DNA of 64,000 nt, taken from NCBI RefSeq assembly GCF_900114065.1, contig NZ_FORS01000007.1, positions 62,001 to 126,000 on the forward strand. Reading direction: 5' to 3'. Numbering within the stretch: position 1 is the first letter of the stretch; the number at the start of each line of letters is the position of its first letter. This document shows, in pieces, positions 34,924-47,333 of the stretch. The position numbers and the translations under genes were made by a program. This DNA is from Stutzerimonas kunmingensis. Lineage in GTDB: Bacteria > Pseudomonadota > Gammaproteobacteria > Pseudomonadales > Pseudomonadaceae. The notes beneath the pieces are model-generated. The model did not search any database. It was not told the DNA's origin and was given only the letters and a program-made list of their open reading frames with translations.

Positions 34924-36105
34924 ATGCACCTATTGTTCAGCAACCCTCAGGTCCTGCGCCTGTTCATCGCCCAGGCGCTGTTCTGGTCCTGCTCGATGAC
35001 CGGGATCATCTTCACTTCCATCGTCGGGCTGCGCCTGGCGCCGGCGGCGGGCCTCGCCACCCTGCCGCTGGCCCTGCTGATGCTCGGCGGCCTGCTCGCC
35101 CTGCAACCACTGGCGGGGCTGATGCAGCGCCGCGGCCGTCGCGCCGGCTTTCTCATCGGTGCGTTGGCCGGCGTGTTGGGCGGACTGATCAGCGCGTTGT
35201 CGCTCTGGCTCGACAGCTTCACCCTGCTCTGTCTCGGCGCTCTGCCCATCGGCGCCTACCAGGCCTCGGCGATGTACTACCGCTTCGCCGCGCTGGAAGC
35301 GGTGAGCGACGCCTTCAAAGGGCGTGCCACCGCCTGCGTGATCGGCGGTGGCGTGCTGGCCGCGCTGATCGCGCCCACGCTCGGCCACATGGCGCGTGAT
35401 CTCGCCAGCGTTCCCTTCGCCGGCACCTATCTGTTGATCGCCAGCCTCGCGGCGCTGGGCGTGCTGGTGCTTGCTGGATTGCCGGCAAGCAGCGGAACGC
35501 CCGGCGTTCAGCCCGCCCTGCCAGCAGTCAGTTGGCAGGCACTGCTGGCGCGGCCGACCATTCGCGCCGCGGTGCTGACCACCGCCGCCGGCCACGGCCT
35601 GATGATCCTGGTGATGAACGCCACGCCCCTGGCGATGCATGGCGAAGGTCTGGATCTGCAGGCCAGCGGTCAGGTCATCCAGTGGCACATGCTCGGCATG
35701 TTCCTCCCGGCATTCGTCGCCGGGCCGCTGGTGGACCGCTTCGGCTGCCGGCTGGTCGCCTGTGTGGGTGGAGGATTGCTGATTGCCAGCGCGGTGGTCG
35801 CGCTGCTCGGCGTCAGCCACTGGCATTTCCTGCTCAGCAGCTGCCTGCTAGGCATCGGCTGGAACCTGATGCTGGTCGCCGGCACCACCCAGCTGGGCCA
35901 GGGCCATGCCGCAAGCGAGCGCGCCCGGGCACAGGGCCTGATGGAGCTGAGCAACGGCAGCGTCGCCGCGGTGATGTCCTTCGCCTCTGGCGCGTTGATC
36001 GCTCAGGCTGGCTGGGCGGCGGTGAACATCGGGCTGCTGCCCATCGTGACGCTGGTGGTGCTGGCGCAGGTTGCGCAGGGCTACCGGCAAAGGCAGGCGG
36101 TTTGA
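34924..36105 (+). CDS. MFS transporter
   Basis: The 393-residue inner-membrane protein has twelve predicted helices and the MFS repeat with an A-like loop (PLAGLMQRRGRRAGFLIGAL) and PLVDRFGCRLVACVGGGLL in the second half. Substrate cannot be read from the sequence; an exporter role is common for this branch. The ATG at 34924 is chosen because the hydrophobic domain starts just after it. It probably follows the regulator gene in one transcription unit or a closely linked one. Confidence 0.87.
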   Translation: MHLLFSNPQVLRLFIAQALFWSCSMTGIIFTSIVGLRLAPAAGLATLPLALLMLGGLLALQPLAGLMQRRGRRAGFLIGALAGVLGGLISALSLWLDSFTLLCLGALPIGAYQASAMYYRFAALEAVSDAFKGRATACVIGGGVLAALIAPTLGHMARDLASVPFAGTYLLIASLAALGVLVLAGLPASSGTPGVQPALPAVSWQALLARPTIRAAVLTTAAGHGLMILVMNATPLAMHGEGLDLQASGQVIQWHMLGMFLPAFVAGPLVDRFGCRLVACVGGGLLIASAVVALLGVSHWHFLLSSCLLGIGWNLMLVAGTTQLGQGHAASERARAQGLMELSNGSVAAVMSFASGALIAQAGWAAVNIGLLPIVTLVVLAQVAQGYRQRQAV

Positions 36106-36139
36106 AGGCGCGGCGACTGCTGGCACCACCCGGCGGAGC

Positions 36140-36754
36140 TCAACGCTCAGGATTCACCCGTCCCTGAAAAGGAAAGGCTCCGCCGGCCTCCAGCACACGT
36201 TCCAGCGAACGCGCCTCCTCACGGCTCGAAGTAATCCGGAAGCGGATGTAGCAACGCTCTTCGAGAAACGCCTGCCGACCCGCTTCCGCTCGGAGGTCGT
36301 ATCCGTCGATCTCGCGAATCTTTGCGGCGCCGTTCTCCTCGGCGACGACTACCGTCACGGCCTCGATGAAGCCTGCACCGGTAATCGAAACGTAGGCCCA
36401 ACCGATGTCCTGCGATTGCCGGGCGGGCCAGTCATCCATGAATTCGACGTGGCCATCCACTGCGCCCGGCCCATCGCCGTAGGAGGTCATGTCGGCATAA
36501 GCCTGCTGCAGTTGCGCTGCGGAATATCGCTGCTGCGCCTGCGTTGAGAGAAGAGCATGAGCCTCGGTGAAGTCGCGGGAAACGAGCGCGCGGGCGAAGT
36601 TGGTGGCGGTCGACACGGTGACGTCCTTAGCCCGCGGGTTTGCTTGCGGCGCCTCCTCGAAGCAGGCGGAAAGGCTCAGCGCGATCAGAGTAATCGACAG
36701 CAGTTTCAGGCCGAGCCAGCTCAGCGTGGAGCGTGGCGGCTTGATGGAAAGCAT
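36140..36754 (-). CDS. Lipoprotein of unknown function
   Basis: The 204-residue product has a basic start, a hydrophobic stretch and a lipobox (LIALSLSAC), predicting a lipoprotein. The mature part contains a segment resembling NTF2-like or DUF4019-like folds (FARALVSRDFTEAHALLSTQ; YSAAQLQQAYADM), which bind small ligands, but the assignment is loose. Its start lies two bases after the rutR stop; a TTG overlapping that stop (TTGA at 36760) is an alternative start with a better-placed GAGG. It is therefore likely co-transcribed with rutR. Confidence 0.75.
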   Translation of the reverse strand: MLSIKPPRSTLSWLGLKLLSITLIALSLSACFEEAPQANPRAKDVTVSTATNFARALVSRDFTEAHALLSTQAQQRYSAAQLQQAYADMTSYGDGPGAVDGHVEFMDDWPARQSQDIGWAYVSITGAGFIEAVTVVVAEENGAAKIREIDGYDLRAEAGRQAFLEERCYIRFRITSSREEARSLERVLEAGGAFPFQGRVNPER

Positions 36755-36756
36755 GC

Positions 36757-37467
36757 TCAACGCGGCCTCACCCCATCGAGGATCAGCGACTGCAGGCTCT
36801 TGAGCGTTTCCTCGAAGAACGCCGGATCATCCAGGGTCTTGCCGGCCACGGCCTCGACCTGCACGCGGAAGTCGGCGTAGTGCTGGGTGGTCGCCCAGAG
36901 CGAGAAGATCAGGTGATGCGGCGCGATGGGTGCGAGCTTGCCGGCGTCGATCCAGGCCTGGATCACCGCGACCTTGTTCTCGACCAGGTCGTGCAGCGGC
37001 TGCTGCAGCTCGCCCAGCAGCAATGGCGCACCCTGCATGATCTCCATGCAGAACAGCCGCGATTCGGCGGGATGGTCGCGGGAGAGTTCGAGCTTGACCC
37101 GCAGGTAGTCGCGGATCGCCTCGACCGCGTCCTGCTCGACGCTGAATGCCTGCAGCGGCTGCAACCAGACCTCCAGCAGCTGACGCAGGACGTTGGTGTA
37201 TAGCTCTTCCTTGTTGCCGAAGTAGTACAGCAGGTTGGTCTTGGAAACGTCTGCCTGGGTCGCCACCTGGTCGAGGCTGGTGCCGTGCAAGCCGAAGCGG
37301 GAGAACAGCTCCAGCGCGGCCTGAAGAATGCTGGCGCGCTTGCTTTCGATCATGCGCAGGCGGCGGTCCTGGGCGCTGGCGCTCGGTACGCGGGCTGCGC
37401 CCTTTGGCCGTGGTGTCTTGCTGGCGGTAAGGCGCTTGCGGGGCGGAACGGGGGGCTGGTCTGTCAC
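36757..37467 (-). CDS. rutR: TetR-family pyrimidine utilisation regulator RutR
   Basis: The 236-residue protein resembles E. coli RutR along its length: the helix-turn-helix LFSRFGLHGTSLDQVATQAD then VSKTNLLYYFGNKEELY, and in the ligand domain LFCMEIMQGAPLL and LIFSLWATTQHYADF. RutR binds uracil or thymine and releases DNA. I chose the GTG at 37467, which leaves a basic Pro/Lys-rich extension before the DNA-binding domain; a Met at 37353 would give a minimal protein. It is divergent from rutABCDEF and the shared gap holds a near-perfect RutR palindrome. Confidence 0.95.
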   Translation of the reverse strand: MTDQPPVPPRKRLTASKTPRPKGAARVPSASAQDRRLRMIESKRASILQAALELFSRFGLHGTSLDQVATQADVSKTNLLYYFGNKEELYTNVLRQLLEVWLQPLQAFSVEQDAVEAIRDYLRVKLELSRDHPAESRLFCMEIMQGAPLLLGELQQPLHDLVENKVAVIQAWIDAGKLAPIAPHHLIFSLWATTQHYADFRVQVEAVAGKTLDDPAFFEETLKSLQSLILDGVRPR

Positions 37468-37597
37468 GGGATTACCGGATGGGTTCGAACGAGGCGCTAC
37501 TGTAGCGCGGCGAGCGTGCGGCGCACGAGCGACGAAGGCAGCAAGCGACTGCTGCACGATCTTCGTGCGCCGCGCACAAACCAGGTGCTCCGATTCA

Positions 37598-37610
37598 GAC
37601 CAAATGGTCC
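37598..37610. promoter_or_regulatory. Candidate RutR operator between rutR and rutA
   Basis: GACCA-AA-TGGTC (37598-37609), extended by a C at 37610, matches the core of the known RutR site TTGACCA-NN-TGGTCAA. It lies 141 bases before the rutA start and 131 bases before the rutR start, placed to control both. The word CAAATGGTCC recurs at 22944-22953. Confidence 0.75.
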
Positions 37611-37750
37611 ACATCGCACCACACAAGCAACTTATCTCGTTGATAAAAAAGGAAATTAACTTTCTGGCCTGCATCCTGCTAATGCACCCTCGACCCTGCC
37701 CGTCACGTTCGGGCAGCGCTTTCTAGCCATTGCGTACAGAGGTGCTACCC

Positions 37751-38832
37751 ATGGATGTTGGTGTTTTCATTCCGATCGGCAACAACGGCTGGCTCATCTC
37801 CGAGAATGCGCCGCAGTACATGCCGAGCTTCGAGCTGAACAAGGCCATCGTGCAGAAGGCCGAGGGTTACGGCTTCGACTTCGCGCTGTCGATGATCAAG
37901 CTGCGCGGCTTCGGTGGTAAGACCGAATTCTGGGAGCACAACCTGGAATCCTTCACGCTGATGGCCGGCCTGGCGGCGGTCACCAGCAAGATCCAGCTGT
38001 TCGCGACTGCCGCAACGCTGACCCTGCCGCCGGCCATCGTCGCGCGCATGGCCTCGACCATCGACTCGATCTCCGGCGGGCGCTTCGGGGTGAATCTCGT
38101 CACCGGCTGGCAGAAGCCGGAATACACGCAGATGGGCATGTGGCCGGGCGACGAATTCTTCGGCACCCGTTATCAGTATCTCGGCGAATACGCTCAGGTG
38201 CTGCGCGACCTCTGGGCCACCGGCCGCAGCGACTTCAAGGGCGAGCACTTCCAGATGGAAGACTGCCGCGTCAGCCCGACACCGCAGGCGGACATGAAGA
38301 TCATCTGCGCCGGCTCATCCGATGCCGGCATGGCCTTCTCGGCGCAGTACGCCGACTACAACTTCTGCTTCGGCAAGGGCGTGAACACCCCCACCGCCTT
38401 CGCCCCGGCCACCGAGCGACTGCTCAAGGCCACCGAGAAGACCGGCCGCCACGTCACCTCCTGTGTGCTGTTCATGGTGATCGCCGACGAAACCGACGAA
38501 GCCGCCCGGGCCAAGTGGGAGCACTACAAGGCCGGCGCCGACGAGGAAGCCATCGCCTGGCTCGGCGAGCAGGGCGCCGCCGACAAGGGCGCCGACAGCA
38601 ACATCCGGCAGATGGCCGATCCGACTTCGGCGGTGAACATCAACATGGGCACGCTGGTGGGCTCCTACGCCAACGTCGCGCGGATGCTCGATGAGATCGC
38701 CACCGTGCCCGGCATGCAGGGCGTGATGCTGACCTTCGATGACTTCCTCGAAGGCGTCGAAGCCTTCGGCCAGAAGATTCAGCCGCTGATGCAGAGCCGT
38801 CGGCACGTCACCGCGCTGAAGGAGTCGGCCTG

Positions 38833-38833
<1 letters not shown>
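37751..38833 (+). CDS. rutA: Pyrimidine monooxygenase RutA
   Basis: The 360-residue flavin-dependent enzyme opens the uracil ring between N3 and C4, giving ureidoacrylate peracid. It is a luciferase-like (bacterial LLM) monooxygenase with [20 protein letters not shown] at the start, a [18 protein letters not shown] barrel strand and [18 protein letters not shown]. The ATG at 37751 gives the family start [10 protein letters not shown] and has an AGAGG site; the open frame runs 7 codons further upstream. It begins the rutABCDEF operon and needs reduced FMN from RutF. Confidence 0.97.
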
Positions 38834-40045
<1,212 letters not shown>

Positions 40046-40110
40046 CGCCTGCCGGAGCGGGCCAGCCGGCGCGCCGGCGGCCCGCTGATCGACTGCACGG
40101 AGGGAGTGAC

Positions 40111-40908
40111 ATGCACTACGAACTTCATGGCCGCATGGAGCCGGATGCACCGACCCTGGTGCTCAGTTCCGGCCTCGGCGGCGCAGCTGCCTTCTGGACG
40201 CCGCAGCTGCCGGCGCTGACCCAGGACTACCGGGTGCTGGTCTACGATCAGCTGGGGACCAACAAGAGCCCGGCGAACCTGCCGGCGGGCTATTCCATCG
40301 AGTCCATGGCAGTGGAGTTACTGGAGCTGCTGGACACCCTGGGCATCCGCCGCTGCCACTTCATCGGCCATGCCCTCGGTGGGCTGGTCGGCTTGCAGAT
40401 CGCCCTGCTGCGGCCGCAGTTGTTGCAGAGCCTGGTGCCGATCAATGCCTGGAGCAGCCCCAACCCGCACAGCGCCCGCTGTTTCGCAGTGCGCCTGAAG
40501 CTGTTGCACGACAGCGGCCCGGCGGCCTATGTGCAGGCGCAGGCGCTGTTCCTCTACCCGGCCGACTGGATCGCGGCCAACAGCGAGCGACTGGCACGCG
40601 ACGATGCCCATGCACTGGCGCACTTTCCGCCGACGATGAATCTGGTGCGGCGCATTGAGGCACTGCTGGCCTTCGATATCGAGGCCGAGCTGCCGCGCAT
40701 CACCACCCCGACCCTGCTGATCGCCAACCGCGACGACATGCTGGTGCCCTGTCAGCGTTCGCAGCACCTGGCTGACGTCCTGCCCAATGCCCAACTGGCG
40801 TTGCTGAACTACGGTGGCCACGCGTCCAGCGTCAGCGACAGCGAACCCTTCAACCAGATCCTGCTGGACCATCTTGCCAAGCAATGCGGCCAGGTCGCAG
40901 CAGCCTGA
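40111..40908 (+). CDS. rutD: RutD, alpha/beta hydrolase acting on aminoacrylate
   Basis: The 265-residue alpha/beta hydrolase carries the nucleophile-elbow region [14 protein letters not shown], where Ala replaces the usual Ser nucleophile, as in RutD proteins described as accelerating a spontaneous hydrolysis. The late His lies in [15 protein letters not shown]. It speeds aminoacrylate breakdown to malonic semialdehyde and ammonia. The ATG at 40111 has an excellent GGAGGGAG site. Confidence 0.95.
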   Translation: MHYELHGRMEPDAPTLVLSSGLGGAAAFWTPQLPALTQDYRVLVYDQLGTNKSPANLPAGYSIESMAVELLELLDTLGIRRCHFIGHALGGLVGLQIALLRPQLLQSLVPINAWSSPNPHSARCFAVRLKLLHDSGPAAYVQAQALFLYPADWIAANSERLARDDAHALAHFPPTMNLVRRIEALLAFDIEAELPRITTPTLLIANRDDMLVPCQRSQHLADVLPNAQLALLNYGGHASSVSDSEPFNQILLDHLAKQCGQVAAA

Positions 40909-40918
40909 GGACCCGAAC

Positions 40919-41509
40919 ATGCACGCCCCCATCGACTCGAATGCCCTCGCCACGCTGTTCAGCGAGGCCCGCACCCACAGCGCCTGGCTGGACAAGCCAG
41001 TGCCCGACGCCCTGCTCGAACAGCTCTACGAGCACGTCCGCCTCGGCCCCACCGCAGTCAACAGCTGCCCGGCGCGCTTCGTCTTCGTGCGCAGCGCCGA
41101 GGGCAAGCAGAAGCTGGCGCCCTGCCTGTCCAAGGGCAACCTGGACAAGACCCTGGCCGCGCCGGTGACGGTGATCGTCGCCTATGACGAGGACTTCCCG
41201 GAGACCCTGCCGGAGCTGTTTCCCTTCGCCGACGCGCGCAGCTGGTACGCCGGCCAGCCGGCACTGATCACCGAGAACGCGCTGCGCAACAGCTCGCTGC
41301 AGGCCGGCTACCTGATCCTCGCCGCCCGCGCTTTGGGGCTCGATTGCGGACCGATGTCCGGCTTCGACGGCAAGGCACTGGACGAGGCCTTCTTCGCCGG
41401 TACGAGCTGGAAATCAAACCTGCTGATCAACCTCGGCTACGGCGACGCCAGCAAGCTGCGCGACCGCCTGCCACGCCTGCCCTTCGACCGCGCCTGCGTC
41501 CTCGCCTGA
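40919..41509 (+). CDS. rutE: RutE, malonic semialdehyde reductase (nitroreductase family)
   Basis: The 196-residue FMN protein reduces toxic malonic semialdehyde to 3-hydroxypropionate. Nitroreductase-fold features are [20 protein letters not shown] and [20 protein letters not shown]. It starts 10 bases after rutD, with a short spacing typical of this operon. Confidence 0.96.
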   Translation: MHAPIDSNALATLFSEARTHSAWLDKPVPDALLEQLYEHVRLGPTAVNSCPARFVFVRSAEGKQKLAPCLSKGNLDKTLAAPVTVIVAYDEDFPETLPELFPFADARSWYAGQPALITENALRNSSLQAGYLILAARALGLDCGPMSGFDGKALDEAFFAGTSWKSNLLINLGYGDASKLRDRLPRLPFDRACVLA

Positions 41510-41522
41510 TGGAGAACCGATC

Positions 41523-42050
41523 ATGCAACTGGCTCAATGCGAAACCACCAGTCAATTCAGCGCTCCAGTGATTCGTGAGGATTATCGTGATGCCATGGCG
41601 CGGCTGGCCGCGGCGGTCAACATCATCACCACCGACGGCCCCAGCGGCCGCGCCGGCTTCACCGCCACCGCGGTGTGCAGCGTCACCGACGAACCACCGA
41701 CGCTGCTGGTGTGCCTGAACCGCAGCGCATCGGCACATCCCATCGTCACCGCCAACGGGCAGCTGTGCGTGAACACCCTGGCCGGCGCACAGCGGGACTT
41801 GTCCAACCTGTTCGGCGGCAAGACGCCCATGGCAGAACGCTTCGCCGCAGCACAGTGGAGCACCGGCGTGACCGGCGCGCCGCTGCTCGACGGCGCCACG
41901 GTGTCGTTCGACTGCCGCATCAGCCACAGCGCCAGCGTCGGCACCCACGACATCCTCTACTGCGAAGTGCTCGCCGTGTACCGCCGCGACAGCAGCGATG
42001 TGCTGGTGTACTTCGGCCGCAACTACCACGGGCTGCCCGGCACCGTCTGA
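41523..42050 (+). CDS. rutF: RutF, FMN reductase of the pyrimidine monooxygenase
   Basis: The 175-residue protein is a HpaC-like flavin reductase: [40 protein letters not shown] and [20 protein letters not shown]. It supplies reduced FMN to RutA. It is the last gene of the cluster, followed by a strong terminator. The uracil permease gene rutG, present in E. coli after rutF, is absent here. Confidence 0.96.
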   Translation: MQLAQCETTSQFSAPVIREDYRDAMARLAAAVNIITTDGPSGRAGFTATAVCSVTDEPPTLLVCLNRSASAHPIVTANGQLCVNTLAGAQRDLSNLFGGKTPMAERFAAAQWSTGVTGAPLLDGATVSFDCRISHSASVGTHDILYCEVLAVYRRDSSDVLVYFGRNYHGLPGTV

Positions 42051-42073
42051 CGCCCAGCGCCCATCAACACCCG

Positions 42074-42107
42074 AGCCCGCCGCGCGATCCGCGCCGCGGG
42101 CTTTTTC
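42074..42107 (+). terminator. Rho-independent terminator after rutF
   Basis: AGCCCGC (42074-42080) and GCGGGCT (42096-42102) close a GC-rich stem whose inner part also pairs, followed by TTTTTC-TTT. It lies 24 bases after the rutF stop. Confidence 0.85.
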
Positions 42108-42179
42108 TTTGCCTCGGAACAACGCGCTCACCGGTGCGCCGCTCGACACGCAAACAGCGCTTGCATCACGAACATAATT

Positions 42180-42198
42180 GTTATGTTATAACTCTCAC
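42180..42198. promoter_or_regulatory. Candidate Zur box upstream of dksA2
   Basis: GTTATGTTATAAC (42180-42192) matches the first 13 bases of the pseudomonad Zur pattern (GTTATGTTATAACATAAC); the final TCTCAC diverges. It lies 25 bases before the dksA2 start, in an AT-rich island, so zinc-loaded Zur could block transcription of the three-gene operon that follows. Confidence 0.75.
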
Positions 42199-42222
42199 AT
42201 TATTTCCGACACGTGCCTCCCG

Positions 42223-42627
42223 ATGACCGAAGCCGAACTACTCGCCCAGCCCGCCGAGGCGTACATGAACGCCGACCAGCAGGCCTTCTTCCGCGACCTG
42301 CTTTTGCGCCAGCGTGCCGAGCTGCAGGCGCGCATCGAGGAGGAATTCCAGGCGCTGCGCGAACAGGAGCCGAGCAGCGATCCCGCTGACATCGGCAGCG
42401 CCGAGGAACAGCGTCACTGGCAGCTGCGCGTGCTGGAGCGGGAGAAAAAGCTGCTCGACAAGATCGACGCCGCGCTGGATGCCATCGCTCGCGGCGAGTA
42501 CGGCTGGTGCGCCGAAACCGGCGAACCCATCGGCCTGCAGCGCCTGTTGCTGCGCCCCACCACGACGCTGTCGATCGAGGCGAAACAACGCCAGGAACAG
42601 CGCGAAAAACACCAACGATCCGCCTGA
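42223..42627 (+). CDS. dksA2: DksA2, zinc-independent DksA paralogue
   Basis: The 134-residue protein has the coiled-coil hairpin of DksA with the acidic tip (DPADIGSAEEQ, residues 53-63), but the C-terminal four-cysteine zinc finger is reduced to Cys96 and Thr99. This is the hallmark of DksA2, which substitutes for DksA at RNA polymerase during zinc starvation. The ATG at 42223 is used rather than an upstream in-frame ATG that would lie within the Zur box. It is the first gene of an operon with zigA and a DUF1826 gene. Confidence 0.93.
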   Translation: MTEAELLAQPAEAYMNADQQAFFRDLLLRQRAELQARIEEEFQALREQEPSSDPADIGSAEEQRHWQLRVLEREKKLLDKIDAALDAIARGEYGWCAETGEPIGLQRLLLRPTTTLSIEAKQRQEQREKHQRSA

Positions 42628-42636
42628 GAGACCGCC

Positions 42637-43838
<1,202 letters not shown>

Positions 43839-43839
<1 letters not shown>

Positions 43840-44483
43840 TGCTGGCGCAGCAGATCATCCGCTCACAGCCGCGCCAGTTGCTGGGCGACTCCCCGGCAGT
43901 ACTCGGCGAAGCGCTGAACGATGGCGTCAACCTCAGCGTATGGCAGCGCCAGCTGCCGCTGCATATTGCCGAGTTCGCCGAAACTCTCCTGGCACTGGGC
44001 GAGCCATTGGCGGAATCGCTGACCCTCGAACCGCCCGGCGACGGTGAGCTGCAACTGCCAACCCTGGCGGCGGCCTATCGGGACCTTGCCGGCCATGCCG
44101 GTTTCGTCGCCGACGTGGCCTGGCTGGTGCGGGCGTTCAGCTGCCTGGTCGACGCGCGGCGTATCGGCCTGCGCCTGCGCGTGCTGGACAAACCCATGTG
44201 CCCGCGCTTTCACGTCGATCACGTACCGCTGCGGCTGATCACCACCTACGCCGGCGCAGGTAGCGAATGGCTTCAGGAGGGCGGCATGCAGCGTCGGCGC
44301 CTGGGCGATCCGACAGCCGAACCGACTGATCCGGCTGCCATCCAGCAGCTCGGGGTTGGCGACGTGGCGTTGTTCAAGGGGGAGAAATGGCTGGGTAACG
44401 AAGGCGCCGGGATCATTCATCGCTCGCCGCAGGCGACAACGGCTGAGCGCCGTCTGATCCTGACGCTGGACTGGCTGAGCTGA
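43839..44483 (+). CDS. DUF1826 family protein of the zinc-starvation operon
   Basis: The 214-residue protein matches the DUF1826 pattern: NDGVNLSVWQRQLP in the N-terminal part and CPRFHVDHVPLRLITTYAGA with a Cys and two His that could bind metal, then GDVALFKGEKWLGNEGAGII. Function is unknown; a metal-dependent cupin- or oxygenase-like fold is possible from the His/Asp pattern. Its ATG overlaps the zigA stop (TGATG), and it completes the Zur-type operon. Confidence 0.88.
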
Positions 44484-44485
44484 AG

Positions 44486-44509
44486 CAAAAGGGCCGCAGC
44501 TGCGGCCCT
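44486..44509 (-). terminator. Terminator for the cysteine-rich copper-binding protein gene
   Basis: AGGGCCGCAGCTGCGGCCCT (44490-44509) is a perfect 20-base palindrome, and on the minus strand it is followed by TTTT (44490-44487). It also stands just after the DUF1826 stop and may limit that transcript too. Confidence 0.75.
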
Positions 44510-44525
44510 CCGAATCGGCGACCGA

Positions 44526-44855
44526 TCAGGCTGCCATCTTTTCGCACTCTTCAGCGCACTTGCGACAGGCCTCGGCGCAGGCCTGGCAATGGTCGTGCTT
44601 GTGCTTGCCGCACTCCTCGGCGCAATCGCGACAGACCTGCGCGCAGAGCTTGCAGAAGGCTTTGGCATAGGCACTGTCGCGGGTCATCAGCACTGCTGCG
44701 ATCGCACACATGTCGGCGCAGTCACGATCGAGTTCGATGCAGCGCGCCATCATCTTCACGTCGTCCTCGCGCAAGCAGGATGCCGCGCAGGTCTCGCAGA
44801 CCAGTGCGCAATTGGAACAGGCCTGGATACATGACTGGTAACTGGAATTGAGCAT
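44526..44855 (-). CDS. Four-helix bundle copper-storage-like protein (Csp family)
   Basis: The 109-residue protein is extremely cysteine-rich, with repeated CxxxC spacing along helices (CIQACSNCALVCETCAASCL; CKLCAQVCRDCAEECGKH; CQACAEACRKCAEECEKM). This is the pattern of Csp proteins, which store many Cu(I) ions inside a four-helix bundle. There is no signal peptide, so it would be a cytosolic Csp3-type form. The ATG at 44855 is favoured because the family begins at MLNSSYQSCIQAC. The copper gene set copZ-copA-cueR lies 5 kb away. Confidence 0.88.
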   Translation of the reverse strand: MLNSSYQSCIQACSNCALVCETCAASCLREDDVKMMARCIELDRDCADMCAIAAVLMTRDSAYAKAFCKLCAQVCRDCAEECGKHKHDHCQACAEACRKCAEECEKMAA

Positions 44856-45067
44856 GGAATGTCCTCCATCCGATGTGCCAGCGAAATGCGGTACGGCGGG
44901 GCCTTCTCCAGGCCATGCGCGCAACCGCACCCTACTAGATAGGGGTTGGACGGTCTGTCGAAGTTCAATCCATTCGCCGGATGGCCTCTTGCAGGACGAC
45001 GCAGCGCAGCCGCGGCGGCGCCGCTACAATGGCCGCCCCGCAAACCATCACCGACGCCGTAACTGCC

Positions 45068-45655
45068 ATGCCCTTCACCCTGTCCGCGCCCTGCGAATTG
45101 CTGGAAGTCATCAGCAAAAGCCGCTTCCTGGCCAAGGCCGCACCGGTGCAAAGCCCGGAGGAAGCGCAGGCGTTCGTCCAGGCGGTCAGCGATCCCACGG
45201 CGACCCACAGCTGCTGGGCGTGGAAGATCGGCAACCAGTACCGTTTCAGCGACGACGGCGAGCCCGGCGGCACGGCGGGTCGGCCGATGCTCACCGCCAT
45301 CGAAGGGCAGGACTTCGACCGGGTCGCGGTGGTGGTGATCCGCTGGTTCGGCGGCATCAAGCTCGGCACTGGCGGCCTGGCCCGTGCCTATGGCGGCACC
45401 ACGGCGAAGTGCCTGCAGGCCGGCGAACGCAGCGAGCTGGTGTCGCGCTCGCGCTGTCGCTGTCATTGCCGCTTCGCCGAGCTGGCGCTGTTCAAGGCAC
45501 GCCTGGCGGAATTCGAGGCGCTGCTGGAAGCCGAACATTTCGATGCCGAAGGCGCGACCCTGGAGATTGCCCTTCCCGCCGCTCAGCTGCAGCCGCTGGA
45601 GAGATTGCTCGCTGATATCACCCGAGGGCGCAGTCAGCTGGAAGCCATGGACTAG
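45068..45655 (+). CDS. yigZ: YigZ/IMPACT family protein
   Basis: The 195-residue protein has an N-terminal UPF0029/IMPACT domain (SKSRFLAKAAPVQSPEEAQA; FSDDGEPGGTAGRPMLTAIE; RWFGGIKLGTGGLARAYGG) and a C-terminal DUF1949 domain. The family is linked to translation stress and ribosome binding, but its biochemical role is unsettled. The ATG at 45068 gives the normal N-terminus (MPFTLSAPCELLEVI). No operon is evident. Confidence 0.92.
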   Translation: MPFTLSAPCELLEVISKSRFLAKAAPVQSPEEAQAFVQAVSDPTATHSCWAWKIGNQYRFSDDGEPGGTAGRPMLTAIEGQDFDRVAVVVIRWFGGIKLGTGGLARAYGGTTAKCLQAGERSELVSRSRCRCHCRFAELALFKARLAEFEALLEAEHFDAEGATLEIALPAAQLQPLERLLADITRGRSQLEAMD

Positions 45656-47065
<1,410 letters not shown>

Positions 47066-47165
47066 GCCATTCGTCGGCGCCCGGCCGACCTGCGACACCA
47101 TGGCTCGCCGCGCGAGCCATGGCTGCGCCTAGACTGTGCGGCGACCCACACACGAGGAGATCGCC

Positions 47166-47330
47166 ATGCACATTCTCGTCCGCCCGCTGACGCCGTCACC
47201 CGACAGCGCCTGGCAGGTGTGCCTCGACCGGCAGAAAGTCACCTTTCGCAGCGAAGCCGAGGCGCGCGCCTTCGTCGAAACCCTGCACCGTCGCCTGCAG
47301 GCGCCGCATCCCCTGCCACTCAGCGCCTGA
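47166..47330 (+). CDS. Small conserved hypothetical protein (54 residues)
   Basis: This short gene encodes a soluble 54-residue protein with the pattern W-Q-V-C-L-D followed by F-R-S-E-A-E-A-R-A-F, an arrangement like DUF2188-type single-domain proteins (strand-strand-helix). A GAGGAG ribosome site lies 8 bases before the ATG at 47166, which supports expression. It ends 3 bases before the stop of the convergent drug-efflux gene. Function is unknown. Confidence 0.65.
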   Translation: MHILVRPLTPSPDSAWQVCLDRQKVTFRSEAEARAFVETLHRRLQAPHPLPLSA

Positions 47331-47333
47331 CAG

